Assembly (NCBI RefSeq): GCF_012979235.1
Contig: NZ_JAATWC010000001.1
Location: 62,001 to 126,000, forward strand
Length of the DNA stretch: 64,000 bases
Source of the DNA: Dissulfurirhabdus thermomarina
GTDB lineage: Bacteria; Desulfobacterota; Dissulfuribacteria; Dissulfuribacterales; Dissulfurirhabdaceae
Direction: 5' to 3'
Shown one piece after another: positions 46,404 through 53,852 of the stretch; the first letter of the stretch is position 1; each line of letters begins with the position of its first letter. The notes under the pieces were generated by a model. That model had not been told where the DNA came from. It saw only the letters and a program-made list of their open reading frames with translations, and did no database searches. Made by a program: the position numbers and the translations under genes.

Positions 46404-46847
46404 GTGACACGGCTCCCGGCGATACCCACCCTCCGGTGGACGGCCGCCGTCGTGGCGGCGGTGGTCTTTTCCGCGGCCCTGGCCGGCTTCCTTCGGGCCC
46501 GCCACATGCGCGCCGAGGCCCGGCGGGCGCTGGCACGGCTCGACGCGGCGGCCGTCCGGCTCGACGCCAACCGCCGGGCGCTTTCGGCCTACAAGGTCCT
46601 GGACGGGGCCCTCCTCCCGTGCCGCGGTCGGCCCAACGTGCGCACGTGGCAGCGGGTGGAGGCCGAGTGGCGCGACCTCTCCTTTCCGGAGCTCGTCCGC
46701 CGCCTGGCCGCCCAGTGCACCTCGGGGCGGATCTTCGTGCCGGAGCGCCTCTCCGTGGACCGGATCTCCGGGAAGGGCCCGGCGGGCGTCTATCTCTCCA
46801 TCAAGCTGAGGGGGTACTACCTGTGGCCGTGTCCACCGAGGAGTTGA
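46404..46847 (+). CDS. MshJ/PilO-like assembly protein
   Basis: A 147-residue bitopic protein with a GTG start. A membrane helix lies at about residues 12-30, then a short coiled coil (EARRALARLDAAAVRLDANR) and a periplasmic domain ending YLSIKLRGYYLWP. Size, topology and place between the MshI-like and PilP-like genes fit the PilO/MshJ/GspM role; sequence alone is weak. Its end overlaps the next gene by about 25 bp. Confidence 0.65.
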   Translation: MTRLPAIPTLRWTAAVVAAVVFSAALAGFLRARHMRAEARRALARLDAAAVRLDANRRALSAYKVLDGALLPCRGRPNVRTWQRVEAEWRDLSFPELVRRLAAQCTSGRIFVPERLSVDRISGKGPAGVYLSIKLRGYYLWPCPPRS

Positions 46848-47299
46848 GGCAGTGGGGCCGTCTTGCGGCACCGGCCTGGGTCCTGGCTCTTGGGGTGGCC
46901 CTGGCGTGGGCCCTCGGCCCCGGGGGCGGACCGCGCCTGCCCGAGGCCAGGGTGGCCGCCTGGGCCCTGGAAAACGCCCCCGAGGGGCCGCCCGCGGCGG
47001 TGTGCGGGCGGCCGGGGCCGCCGGCCCGGCTTCCGGCCGACCCCTTCCTCCGGCCCGACCGTGCGCCGGCGGGCGGGACGCCGCCCCTCCTCCAGGAACT
47101 CTCCCTGGACCTGGTGGTGGCCTGCGGGCGCAAGACCTTCTGCAAGGTGAACGGGGCCACGCTGGCACCCGGAGACCGGGCGGGCCGGTTCCGGGTGCTG
47201 GACATCACGCGGACGGGGGTGTGGTTCGAGGTGCCGGGCCAGGGACGGGTTTTTCTCCGTCCCGGCGAGACCCGGACCCTCCCGGTGGGAGCGCCATGA
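46823..47299 (+). CDS. PilP/MshK-like assembly protein
   Basis: A 158-residue protein, GTG start at 46823 behind GAGGGGG (GTG at 46829 is an alternative). One membrane helix (about residues 14-32) precedes a Pro-rich linker. The end is a small beta domain, CKVNGATLAPGDRAGRFRVL and GVWFEVPGQGRVFLRPGETR, of the GspC/PilP homology-region type that docks on the secretin. Two Cys in VACGRKTFCKV may form a disulfide. It overlaps the secretin gene by 4 bp. Confidence 0.7.
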   Translation: MAVSTEELRQWGRLAAPAWVLALGVALAWALGPGGGPRLPEARVAAWALENAPEGPPAAVCGRPGPPARLPADPFLRPDRAPAGGTPPLLQELSLDLVVACGRKTFCKVNGATLAPGDRAGRFRVLDITRTGVWFEVPGQGRVFLRPGETRTLPVGAP

Positions 47300-48843
47300 A
47301 ACGAGAGACGGCGAAGAGACGAGGCGGGCGTGCCGCCGGTGCGGCACTCCTCGGATTCCTGCTGCTGGCCGGGTGCGCCGGTCGGCCGGCGCCACCTCCG
47401 CCCCAGGCCCCGCCCACGGCGGCCGCCGCGGAACGGCCGGCCGACCCGGCCTCCCCGCGGCGCCGGCCGGCCCCCCCGAAACCGAGGTTCAAGCGCCTGT
47501 CGCCCCTCGACACCCAGCGCGTCACCCTCAACTTCGTGGGGGAGGGCGGGGGCGCCATCCTCCTCGCCCTGGCCAAGGCGGCGGGGCTGAACCTGGTGCT
47601 GGACCCGGCCTTCGCGGCGAGCCCGGAGGCGGCGCGGCGGTTGACGGCCCAGTACCACGAGTGGCCGATCCGGGAGGTGCTCGAGTCTGTATGCACGGCC
47701 CTGGACGTGGGCTGGCGACTCGACGGGGGGACGGTCTACATCTCGCCCCTGGTGGAGCGGCTCATCCCCCTGGACTTTTTGGGCACGGTCCAGAGCTCGC
47801 GCTTCAGCGTGGGGGGCGACGTGCTAGGCGGCAATACCGCCGGGGGCGGGACGGACACCGACGTCCTCACCCCGCTCACCGGGAGCTTCGAGCTCACGGG
47901 CCAGAACTCCGCCGAGGTGACCGACATCTACAAGGGGATCGAGGCGGCCTTGAAGGACCGGCTCGGCGACGAGGGATCCTACGTCCTGAACCGGCAGACC
48001 GGCACCCTGATGGTCCGGGGCCGCCCTTCCACGGTCCGCTCCATCGAGGCCTACGTCTCCGCCCTCCGGGAGCGGTACCAGCGCCAGGTCCTCATCCAGG
48101 CGAAGATCCTCGAGATCGAGCTCGACCACCAACACGAACTGGGCATCGACTGGGGCCAGCTCACGGCCACCCTCAGCAAGGCGGCGCTCAAGGCCGGCGG
48201 GGCCGTCCTGGACGTGGCCACCACGCCCACGGATGAATCCGTCCTCTACAACCTCACCCTCTCCCAGGACTACTACAATGTGAGCACCGTGCTCCGGGCC
48301 ATGGAGGACTACGGCCGGATCCGCACCCTCTCCAACCCGCGCCTCAAGGTCACCAACGGCCAGTCCGCGGTGATCAGCGTGGGCCAGTCCGTGGCCTACT
48401 TGAAAAGCCTCGAGACGGGCACCACCACCACCTCGGGCGGGTCGAGCACCATCGCTCCAACGGCGGAGATCGGCTCCATCTTCGACGGGGTGCTCCTCGG
48501 CGTGACCCCCATCATCGAGGACGACGGGCGGGTCAGCCTCCACCTCGTCCCCATCAAGAGCGACCTCGTCTCCCTGGACGAGCGGGAGTTCGCCGGCGGG
48601 ACCCGATACACCTTCCCCCGGGTGAACCTCCGGGAGGCCTCCACCGTGGTGCGGGCGGCCTCCGGCGACATCGTCATCATCGGGGGGCTCATCCAGGAGC
48701 GGACGGACAAGGAGATGTCGGGTCTCCCGGTCCTGGACCGGCTCCCCCTGGTCGGGCGCGTCTTCCGGTACCAGCGGCGGGTCCTCCGGCGGGTGGAGAT
48801 GGTGATCCTCCTCGATGTGACGGTGCTGGACAAGGCGGGATGA
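47296..48843 (+). CDS. MshL/PilQ-family outer-membrane secretin (lipoprotein)
   Basis: Forms the outer-membrane channel. The 515-residue precursor has a lipoprotein signal, LLGFLLLAGCAG, then a Pro-rich stretch. An STN-like domain follows (VTLNFVGEGGGAILLALAKA, WPIREVLESVCTALDVGWRL) and an N1 domain around SVLNRQ-type sequence near 230. The secretin core is LIQAKILEIELDHQHELGID, RIRTLSNPRLKVTNGQSAVI, LLGVTPIIEDDGRVSLHLVP and VIIGGLIQERTDKEMSGLPV. The internal Gly/Thr-rich loop (VGGDVLGGNTAGGGTDTD) is typical of MshL. Confidence 0.92.
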   Translation: MKRETAKRRGGRAAGAALLGFLLLAGCAGRPAPPPPQAPPTAAAAERPADPASPRRRPAPPKPRFKRLSPLDTQRVTLNFVGEGGGAILLALAKAAGLNLVLDPAFAASPEAARRLTAQYHEWPIREVLESVCTALDVGWRLDGGTVYISPLVERLIPLDFLGTVQSSRFSVGGDVLGGNTAGGGTDTDVLTPLTGSFELTGQNSAEVTDIYKGIEAALKDRLGDEGSYVLNRQTGTLMVRGRPSTVRSIEAYVSALRERYQRQVLIQAKILEIELDHQHELGIDWGQLTATLSKAALKAGGAVLDVATTPTDESVLYNLTLSQDYYNVSTVLRAMEDYGRIRTLSNPRLKVTNGQSAVISVGQSVAYLKSLETGTTTTSGGSSTIAPTAEIGSIFDGVLLGVTPIIEDDGRVSLHLVPIKSDLVSLDEREFAGGTRYTFPRVNLREASTVVRAASGDIVIIGGLIQERTDKEMSGLPVLDRLPLVGRVFRYQRRVLRRVEMVILLDVTVLDKAG

Positions 48844-49619
48844 GCAAGCTCTTCGAGGCCCTGGAGAAGGTGGAGCGGCAGCGGGAGGCCGGCGGCGGCC
48901 CGGCCGTGCCGGTGCCGATCGGCCCCGCGGCCCCGGAGGGCGGCCCGTCCCGGCGCCGGCCCTGGCTCCGGGCGGCGGTGCTCGGCGGCCTCGTGCTGGC
49001 GGCGGCGGGGTTGACCGCTGCGGCGGCCGTCCTGTGGTGGCACCCCGTGGTCCCGGGGGCGGCGCCGGAAAGGGCGCGGCCGGCCCGTCCCGCGGCCCCG
49101 CCCCCCGTGACGGCCGCGAATCCCGCGGCCCCGCTCCCCGGGTCGGCGGCCGGCCCGTCCCGCGGGGGCGAAGAGGCGACCCCGGCCCCGCCCGGGACGC
49201 CGGCGGTCTCCTCGAAAGGGACGCCGCCGCCGCTTCCGGCAGCGACGGCCCTTCCGAGCCCGTATGCCGGCCCCGCCGCCGCACCGGAACCGGCCGGGGG
49301 GGCGGCGCGCCAGGCGTCCGAACCGGCCGTCCCGGCCGATCCCGGTGCCTGGACCCGAAAGGCCCTGCTCCAGCAGGCGGAGGAGTACCGGCTGGCGGGC
49401 CGGCTCCGGGACGCGGCCCGCCTCTACCGGGCCTACCTGGCGGAACGCCCGGACCCGGCGGTGGCGAACAACCTGGCCGGGGTCCTCATCCTCCTGGGGC
49501 GCCCGGGGGCGGCGGCGCGGGTGATCCGGCGGGCCCAGGAACTGGCGCCGAACGACCCGGACCTCCGCTACAACCTCCGGGTGGCCGAGGGCCTGGCGGG
49601 CCGGCGGGGGGCGAGGTGA
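48840..49619 (+). CDS. MshN-like TPR protein
   Basis: A 259-residue protein starting MSKLFEALEKVERQREAG. A membrane helix lies at about residues 45-67 and a long Ala/Pro-rich linker at 70-165. The C-terminus has tetratricopeptide repeats (QAEEYRLAGRLRDAARLYRA, AVANNLAGVLILLGRPGAAA, APNDPDLRYNLRVAEGLAGR). Position after the secretin gene fits MshN. It overlaps both neighbours by 4 bp or fewer. Confidence 0.75.
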   Translation: MSKLFEALEKVERQREAGGGPAVPVPIGPAAPEGGPSRRRPWLRAAVLGGLVLAAAGLTAAAAVLWWHPVVPGAAPERARPARPAAPPPVTAANPAAPLPGSAAGPSRGGEEATPAPPGTPAVSSKGTPPPLPAATALPSPYAGPAAAPEPAGGAARQASEPAVPADPGAWTRKALLQQAEEYRLAGRLRDAARLYRAYLAERPDPAVANNLAGVLILLGRPGAAARVIRRAQELAPNDPDLRYNLRVAEGLAGRRGAR

Positions 49620-50110
49620 GGGGCGGGGCGGGCTTCAGCGCCGTGGAACTCGCGGTGGCCCTCGTCATCATCGGGGCCATCATGGGGATCGCCATCTCGG
49701 CCTGGAGCGTCTTCCGGGTCTCGCGCCAGTATGCGGCCACCCGGAACCGGCTCGTGGCGGCCAAGAACTGCCTCGAGGTCTACGCGAGCCACAGCCGGAA
49801 GGTGCCGCCGGCGAGCTACTTCGACGCCCGGTGCCGCGCCCCGGACGCCTGGGGCCACGACCTGGTCTACGAGGTGACGGCCGCCATGGAGGGGCTCCGG
49901 GTGGACTGCAGTGCCCCCAACCTCGCCGGGCGGGTGCTCCGGCTGGACGACGGCGACCACAACGCAACCCTCCTGGTGGCGGCGAGCTACGGGGCCAACG
50001 GGGTCCGGGACTACACGGCCAACGCCACCACCGTGAACTTCAGGGGGACGGACGACCTCCCCGCCTACGTGACGATCCATGAGATCTACCAGATCTGCTG
50101 CGGCTACTAG
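49616..50110 (+). CDS. Type IV prepilin-like protein 1
   Basis: A 164-residue protein with GTG start. The class III signal is very short, VRGGAG, with cleavage before FSAVELAVALVIIGAIMGIA; Glu is at +5. The body has four Cys, two of them near the C-terminus in YQICCGY. It may be a major or minor pilin. Coupled to the TPR gene (GTGA) and overlapping the next prepilin gene by about 30 bp. No prepilin peptidase is in the window. Confidence 0.85.
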   Translation: MRGGAGFSAVELAVALVIIGAIMGIAISAWSVFRVSRQYAATRNRLVAAKNCLEVYASHSRKVPPASYFDARCRAPDAWGHDLVYEVTAAMEGLRVDCSAPNLAGRVLRLDDGDHNATLLVAASYGANGVRDYTANATTVNFRGTDDLPAYVTIHEIYQICCGY

Positions 50111-50999
50111 GACGGACGGATTCACCCTGGTGGAACTGGCCATCGTGCTGGTGGTGCTGGGGCTCCTCATCGGGACCCTGGGCCCCATGCTCATGAGCCT
50201 CGTCAAGCGCGACAAGCTGGCCGAGGGCCGGCGCACGGTCCGGGCGGCCTTGGAGGAGACCGTGGGCTACGCCATGGTCAACGGCGCCCCCCCGGCCTCC
50301 AACGCCACCTGGCACGCGGCCGTCGGCCACACCCGGGATCCCTGGCAGGAGTCCCTCTACTACTACCCGGCGACCCAGTACCTCGACAGCGGCGGCGCCC
50401 CCACATCGAACCCCTGTAACGCCACGGCCACGGACCTGAACGTGACCTTCTGCGCCGACGCGGCCTGCGCCGGCGGCGTCACCAAGGCCAACGTGGCCTT
50501 CGTGGTGGGAAGCAAGGGGGAGAACCTGAACCAGCAGTCCGCCAACGCCAGCGGGGTGGTGAAGATCTACGACTACGGGGTCCAGGTGGACGACTACGCC
50601 GGGGGTTCCGACCCCAACGACCCCAACGCCCACTACGACGACATCGTGGAATACACCCAGCTCTACGGCCTGGTCAGCCGGATCTGCGCCTCCGGGAACG
50701 CCACGGGGAGCGGAAACGGGACCGGGCCGCCCACCGGCTGCAGCGGGAGCTATACCTTCCAGATACGCGCCCAGGGCAAGGACAAGTCGTACGACGTGAA
50801 CGGGGGGGGCTGCACCAACGTTCCGAAGAACACCTCCACCGCCCAGATCCCCATCGGGGACGCGGACGTCTTGACCGTCTACGACAAGAAGAACTGCGGC
50901 GGAGCGATCCACGCCCAGGGGACGCCGGTGTCCCTCGACACGGACGGCGACTGTAACGCCTACGTGAACTGCACCGGCGGCTCCTGTTCCTCGAGCTAG
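50079..50999 (+). CDS. Type IV prepilin-like protein 2 (large)
   Basis: A 306-residue protein, signal MRSTRSAAATRTDG, cleaved before FTLVELAIVLVVLGLLIGTL. The mature part is much longer than a normal pilin. It is rich in Asn, Gly, Ser, Tyr and Cys (about ten Cys, for example CNATATDLNVTFCADAACAG), like secreted, disulfide-linked minor pilins or tip adhesins. It is the last gene of the operon and its stop codon overlaps the convergent ThiC-family gene. Confidence 0.85.
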   Translation: MRSTRSAAATRTDGFTLVELAIVLVVLGLLIGTLGPMLMSLVKRDKLAEGRRTVRAALEETVGYAMVNGAPPASNATWHAAVGHTRDPWQESLYYYPATQYLDSGGAPTSNPCNATATDLNVTFCADAACAGGVTKANVAFVVGSKGENLNQQSANASGVVKIYDYGVQVDDYAGGSDPNDPNAHYDDIVEYTQLYGLVSRICASGNATGSGNGTGPPTGCSGSYTFQIRAQGKDKSYDVNGGGCTNVPKNTSTAQIPIGDADVLTVYDKKNCGGAIHAQGTPVSLDTDGDCNAYVNCTGGSCSSS

Positions 51000-52333
51000 T
51001 CCGTGCCGACCCCCGCCGGGGCGGTGTTCCGCTTCTCCCCCTTGAGGTGGCGGTTGAGGGTGGTCTCGGCGTTCTTGAGGGCGCAGAGTTCCCCGCACAT
51101 GGAGCAACCCTTCCCGGAGACGGACTTCCTGGACTCCAGGATCCGGCGGGCGTCTTCGGGGAAGAGGAGGTTCCGGAACTGGTCCCCCCACCGGAAGTCC
51201 CGCCGGTCCTTGCTGAGCTGCATGTCGGCCCGGTCGGCCCGGCCGCGGAGCTTCACCACGTCGCCGATGTGGGCCGCCAGCCGCGCCGTCTTCACCCCCA
51301 CCGCCACGTCCGCCTCGTCCGGGAGCGCCAGGTGCTCCGCCGGGGTGATGTAGCAGATGAGGTCCGCCCCGTGCATGGAGGACTGGGCCGCGCCCACGGC
51401 GGCGGTCACGTGGTCCCAGCCGGCCCCCACGTCGGTGGGCAGCGGCCCCAGCATGTAGTAGGGTGCCTCGCTGGACATCTTCTTCTGGAGGAGGATGTTG
51501 GCCTCGATCTCGTCCAGGGGGACGTGGCCCGGGCCCTCCACCATGGCCTGGCAGCCGCGTTCCCGGGCCCGCTCGGCCAGCTCGCAGTTCAGGATGAGTT
51601 CCGCCATCTGGGCCCGGTCCAGGGAGTCGTGGATGGCGCCGGCCCGGATGCCGTTTCCGAGGCTCAGGATGGTGTCGGTCTTCTTGAGGATGTCGCAGAC
51701 CCAGTCGAACTGCTCATAAAGTGGGTTTTCTTTGTTGTTTTTTAGCATCCACTGGATCATGAGCGTCCCCCCCTTGGAGCAGAGGCCCCCGTAGCGGTAG
51801 CCCTGGCGCTCGAGGCGCTCGATGGTGAAGCGGTTGATCCCGCAGTGGATGGCCATGAAGGCGATGCCGTCCTCGCACTGGCGCTCGATGAGGTCGAAGA
51901 GGGCCTCGGGGTCCATGCGGGAGGGGTCCCGGTGGCGCTGGATGGCCTCGCAGAAGGCCTGGTAGAGGGGGACGTTGCCCACCGGGAGCGAGACCTCCCG
52001 GAGGACGGTCCGGCGGATGAGGTCGAGGTCGCCCGCGGCGGAGAGCTCCATGAGGGTGTCGGCGCCGGCCTCCTCGGCGACGCGGGCCTTTCGGCGCTCG
52101 TGTTCCAGGTCGCAGATGTCGCTGGAGGTCCCGATGGAGGCGTTCACCTTGGTGCGAAGGCCCTTTCCGATCCCCACGATCCGCCGGTCGTTGAAGCGGC
52201 CGCGGCCGATGACGATCTGGCCCGCCGCCACGCGGTCTCGAACGAGCTCGGGCGAAAGCCCCTCCTCCTCCGCCACGTGGGCCATCTCGGGGGTCACGAC
52301 GCCGGCCTGGGCCTGCATGAGCTGGGTCTTCAT
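50996..52333 (-). CDS. ThiC-family radical SAM enzyme (possible BzaF, 5-hydroxybenzimidazole synthase)
   Basis: A 445-residue ThiC-fold enzyme starting MKTQLMQAQAGVVTPEMAHV. It converts aminoimidazole ribotide either to the thiamine pyrimidine (ThiC) or to 5-hydroxybenzimidazole, the vitamin B12 lower ligand (BzaF). Compared with its neighbour it lacks the VIPxNxxH motif, reading VIGRGRFNDRRIVGIGKGL. It has KVNASIGTSSDI and LMELSAAGDLD where ThiC has NANIGTS and VMDLSTGG. The C-terminal cluster motif is CSMCGELC. The divergence favours a BzaF-like role, but no cobalamin genes or riboswitch are adjacent. GAAGGAGAAG precedes the start. Confidence 0.7.
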   Translation of the reverse strand: MKTQLMQAQAGVVTPEMAHVAEEEGLSPELVRDRVAAGQIVIGRGRFNDRRIVGIGKGLRTKVNASIGTSSDICDLEHERRKARVAEEAGADTLMELSAAGDLDLIRRTVLREVSLPVGNVPLYQAFCEAIQRHRDPSRMDPEALFDLIERQCEDGIAFMAIHCGINRFTIERLERQGYRYGGLCSKGGTLMIQWMLKNNKENPLYEQFDWVCDILKKTDTILSLGNGIRAGAIHDSLDRAQMAELILNCELAERARERGCQAMVEGPGHVPLDEIEANILLQKKMSSEAPYYMLGPLPTDVGAGWDHVTAAVGAAQSSMHGADLICYITPAEHLALPDEADVAVGVKTARLAAHIGDVVKLRGRADRADMQLSKDRRDFRWGDQFRNLLFPEDARRILESRKSVSGKGCSMCGELCALKNAETTLNRHLKGEKRNTAPAGVGTD

Positions 52334-52526
52334 CTTCTCCTTCTCCTCCTTCCTGTGGATCCGTGGGCGTTCGGGAACGGGCCGGCAGATGGCCCGGTCT
52401 CGAACGCCCCGAAGGGCGGCGGCGCGGCCGGGCCCCGTTCTCCGCCTCGGCCCCGGGTTGAAACCCCAATAGTTACACCGGAGGCCCAGCCTTGAAAAGG
52501 CCGGACCCCGCCAGTAAAGTGCGCCC
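52334..52526. other. Divergent regulatory gap between the two ThiC-family genes
   Basis: About 190 bp. I looked for a TPP riboswitch (CUGAGA and the ACCUGA block) and for a B12 box on both strands and found neither. It contains a GGGTTGAAACCC inverted repeat (52456-52467) and a hairpin-forming CGGGCCGGCAGATGGCCCGG-like segment (about 52377-52396) on the minus-gene side. Confidence 0.4.
52492..52520 (+). promoter_or_regulatory. Candidate sigma-70 promoter of thiC-thiDN-fumarase
   Basis: TTGAAA (52492-52497), a 17-bp spacer and TAAAGT (52515-52520) make a fair promoter. The predicted start falls at about 52527, the A of the thiC ATG. There is no ribosome binding site in front of that ATG, so the mRNA may be leaderless. 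Confidence 0.4.
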
Positions 52527-53852
52527 ATGGAGCAGGACGGCGACAAGACGATCCTCGAGACGGCCCGGGACGGCGGGGTGTCGGACCCGGTGCGGCGCGC
52601 CGCCGAGGCGGAGGGCGTCTCCGCCGAGGCCCTTTCCGAGGCGGTGGGGGCCGGGCAGGCGGTGATCCCCCACAACCGCCACGTCCGCCTCGAGCGGCCC
52701 ATGGCCGTGGGCCGCGGCCTTTCCACCAAGGTCAACGCCAACATCGGGACCTCCAAGGACCACCCGGAGCCGGAGCCGGAGCTCGAAAAGCTCCGGGTCG
52801 CCCTCGATGCCGGGGCCCACGCGGTGATGGATCTCTCCACCGGCGGTCCCATCCGAGAGATCCGCCGGGCCATCCGCGAGGCATGCCCGGTGCCGCTCGG
52901 GACGGTGCCCGTCTACCAGGCCGCGGTGGAGACCGTGGAGCAGCGCGGCCGCTCCATCTGCGAGATGGACGTGGACGACCTCTTCCGGGTCATCGAGGAG
53001 CAGGCCCAGGAGGGGGTGGACTTCATGACGGTGCACGCCGGGCTCACCCTGGAGGGCATCGAGCGCCTGGCCCGGAAGGAGCGCCTCATGGGCGTGGTGA
53101 GCCGGGGCGGCTCCCTGGTCATGGAGTGGATGATGTACAACCGGCGGGAGAACCCCCTCTACGAGCGCTTCGACGACCTCCTCGCCATCGCCCGGGAGCA
53201 CGAAGTGACCCTGAGCCTCGGCGACGGCCTCCGGCCGGGCTGCCTCCACGATGCCACCGACGGGGCCCAGGTCCACGAGCTCATCATCCTGGGAGAGCTC
53301 ACCCTCCGGGCCTGGGAGGCGGGGGTCCAGGTCATGATCGAGGGCCCGGGCCACATGCCCATGGACCAGATCGCGGCCAACATGCTCCTCGAAAAGCGCC
53401 TGTGCCACGGGGCGCCCTTCTACGTGCTGGGGCCCCTGGTGACGGACATCGCTCCCGGCTACGACCACATCACCAGCGCCATCGGTGGGGCCATCGCCGC
53501 CGCCGCCGGGGCCGACTTCCTCTGTTACGTGACACCCGCCGAGCACCTCAAGCTCCCCTCCCTCGAGGACGTCAAGGAAGGGGTCATCGCCGCCCGCATC
53601 GCCGCCCACGCGGCCGACATCGCCAAGGGGGTCCCCGGCGCCCTCGACCAGGACCGGCGCATGGCCGAGGCCCGCCACCGGCTGGACTGGCAGACCCAGA
53701 TCGATCTTTCGCTCGATCCGGAGAAGGCCCGGCTCTACCGGGACGAGGGCGGCGCCTACCACGGGCCCACCTGCACCATGTGCGGCGACTACTGCGCCAT
53801 CAAGACCTACAAGCGGGCCATGCGCCTCAAGGCGGGCTCCGGCGGGGCGTGA
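52527..53852 (+). CDS. thiC: Phosphomethylpyrimidine synthase ThiC
   Basis: Radical SAM enzyme rearranging aminoimidazole ribotide to the thiamine pyrimidine HMP-P. The 441-residue product carries the ThiC motifs QAVIPHNRHVRLERPMAVGR, STKVNANIGTSKDHPEPE, AVMDLSTGG, LGTVPVYQA, MIEGPGHMPMDQIAANM and FLCYVTPAEHLKLP. The C-terminal cluster ligands are CTMCGDYC. It is coupled to thiDN by GTGA overlap, which confirms a thiamine role. The paralogue on the other strand is clearly more divergent. Confidence 0.93.
   Translation: MEQDGDKTILETARDGGVSDPVRRAAEAEGVSAEALSEAVGAGQAVIPHNRHVRLERPMAVGRGLSTKVNANIGTSKDHPEPEPELEKLRVALDAGAHAVMDLSTGGPIREIRRAIREACPVPLGTVPVYQAAVETVEQRGRSICEMDVDDLFRVIEEQAQEGVDFMTVHAGLTLEGIERLARKERLMGVVSRGGSLVMEWMMYNRRENPLYERFDDLLAIAREHEVTLSLGDGLRPGCLHDATDGAQVHELIILGELTLRAWEAGVQVMIEGPGHMPMDQIAANMLLEKRLCHGAPFYVLGPLVTDIAPGYDHITSAIGGAIAAAAGADFLCYVTPAEHLKLPSLEDVKEGVIAARIAAHAADIAKGVPGALDQDRRMAEARHRLDWQTQIDLSLDPEKARLYRDEGGAYHGPTCTMCGDYCAIKTYKRAMRLKAGSGGA

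Noticed and set aside
52334-52526. TPP or cobalamin riboswitch upstream of the ThiC-family genes
   Set aside because: Neither the CUGAGA/ACCUGA blocks of the TPP aptamer nor a B12 box is present on either strand.
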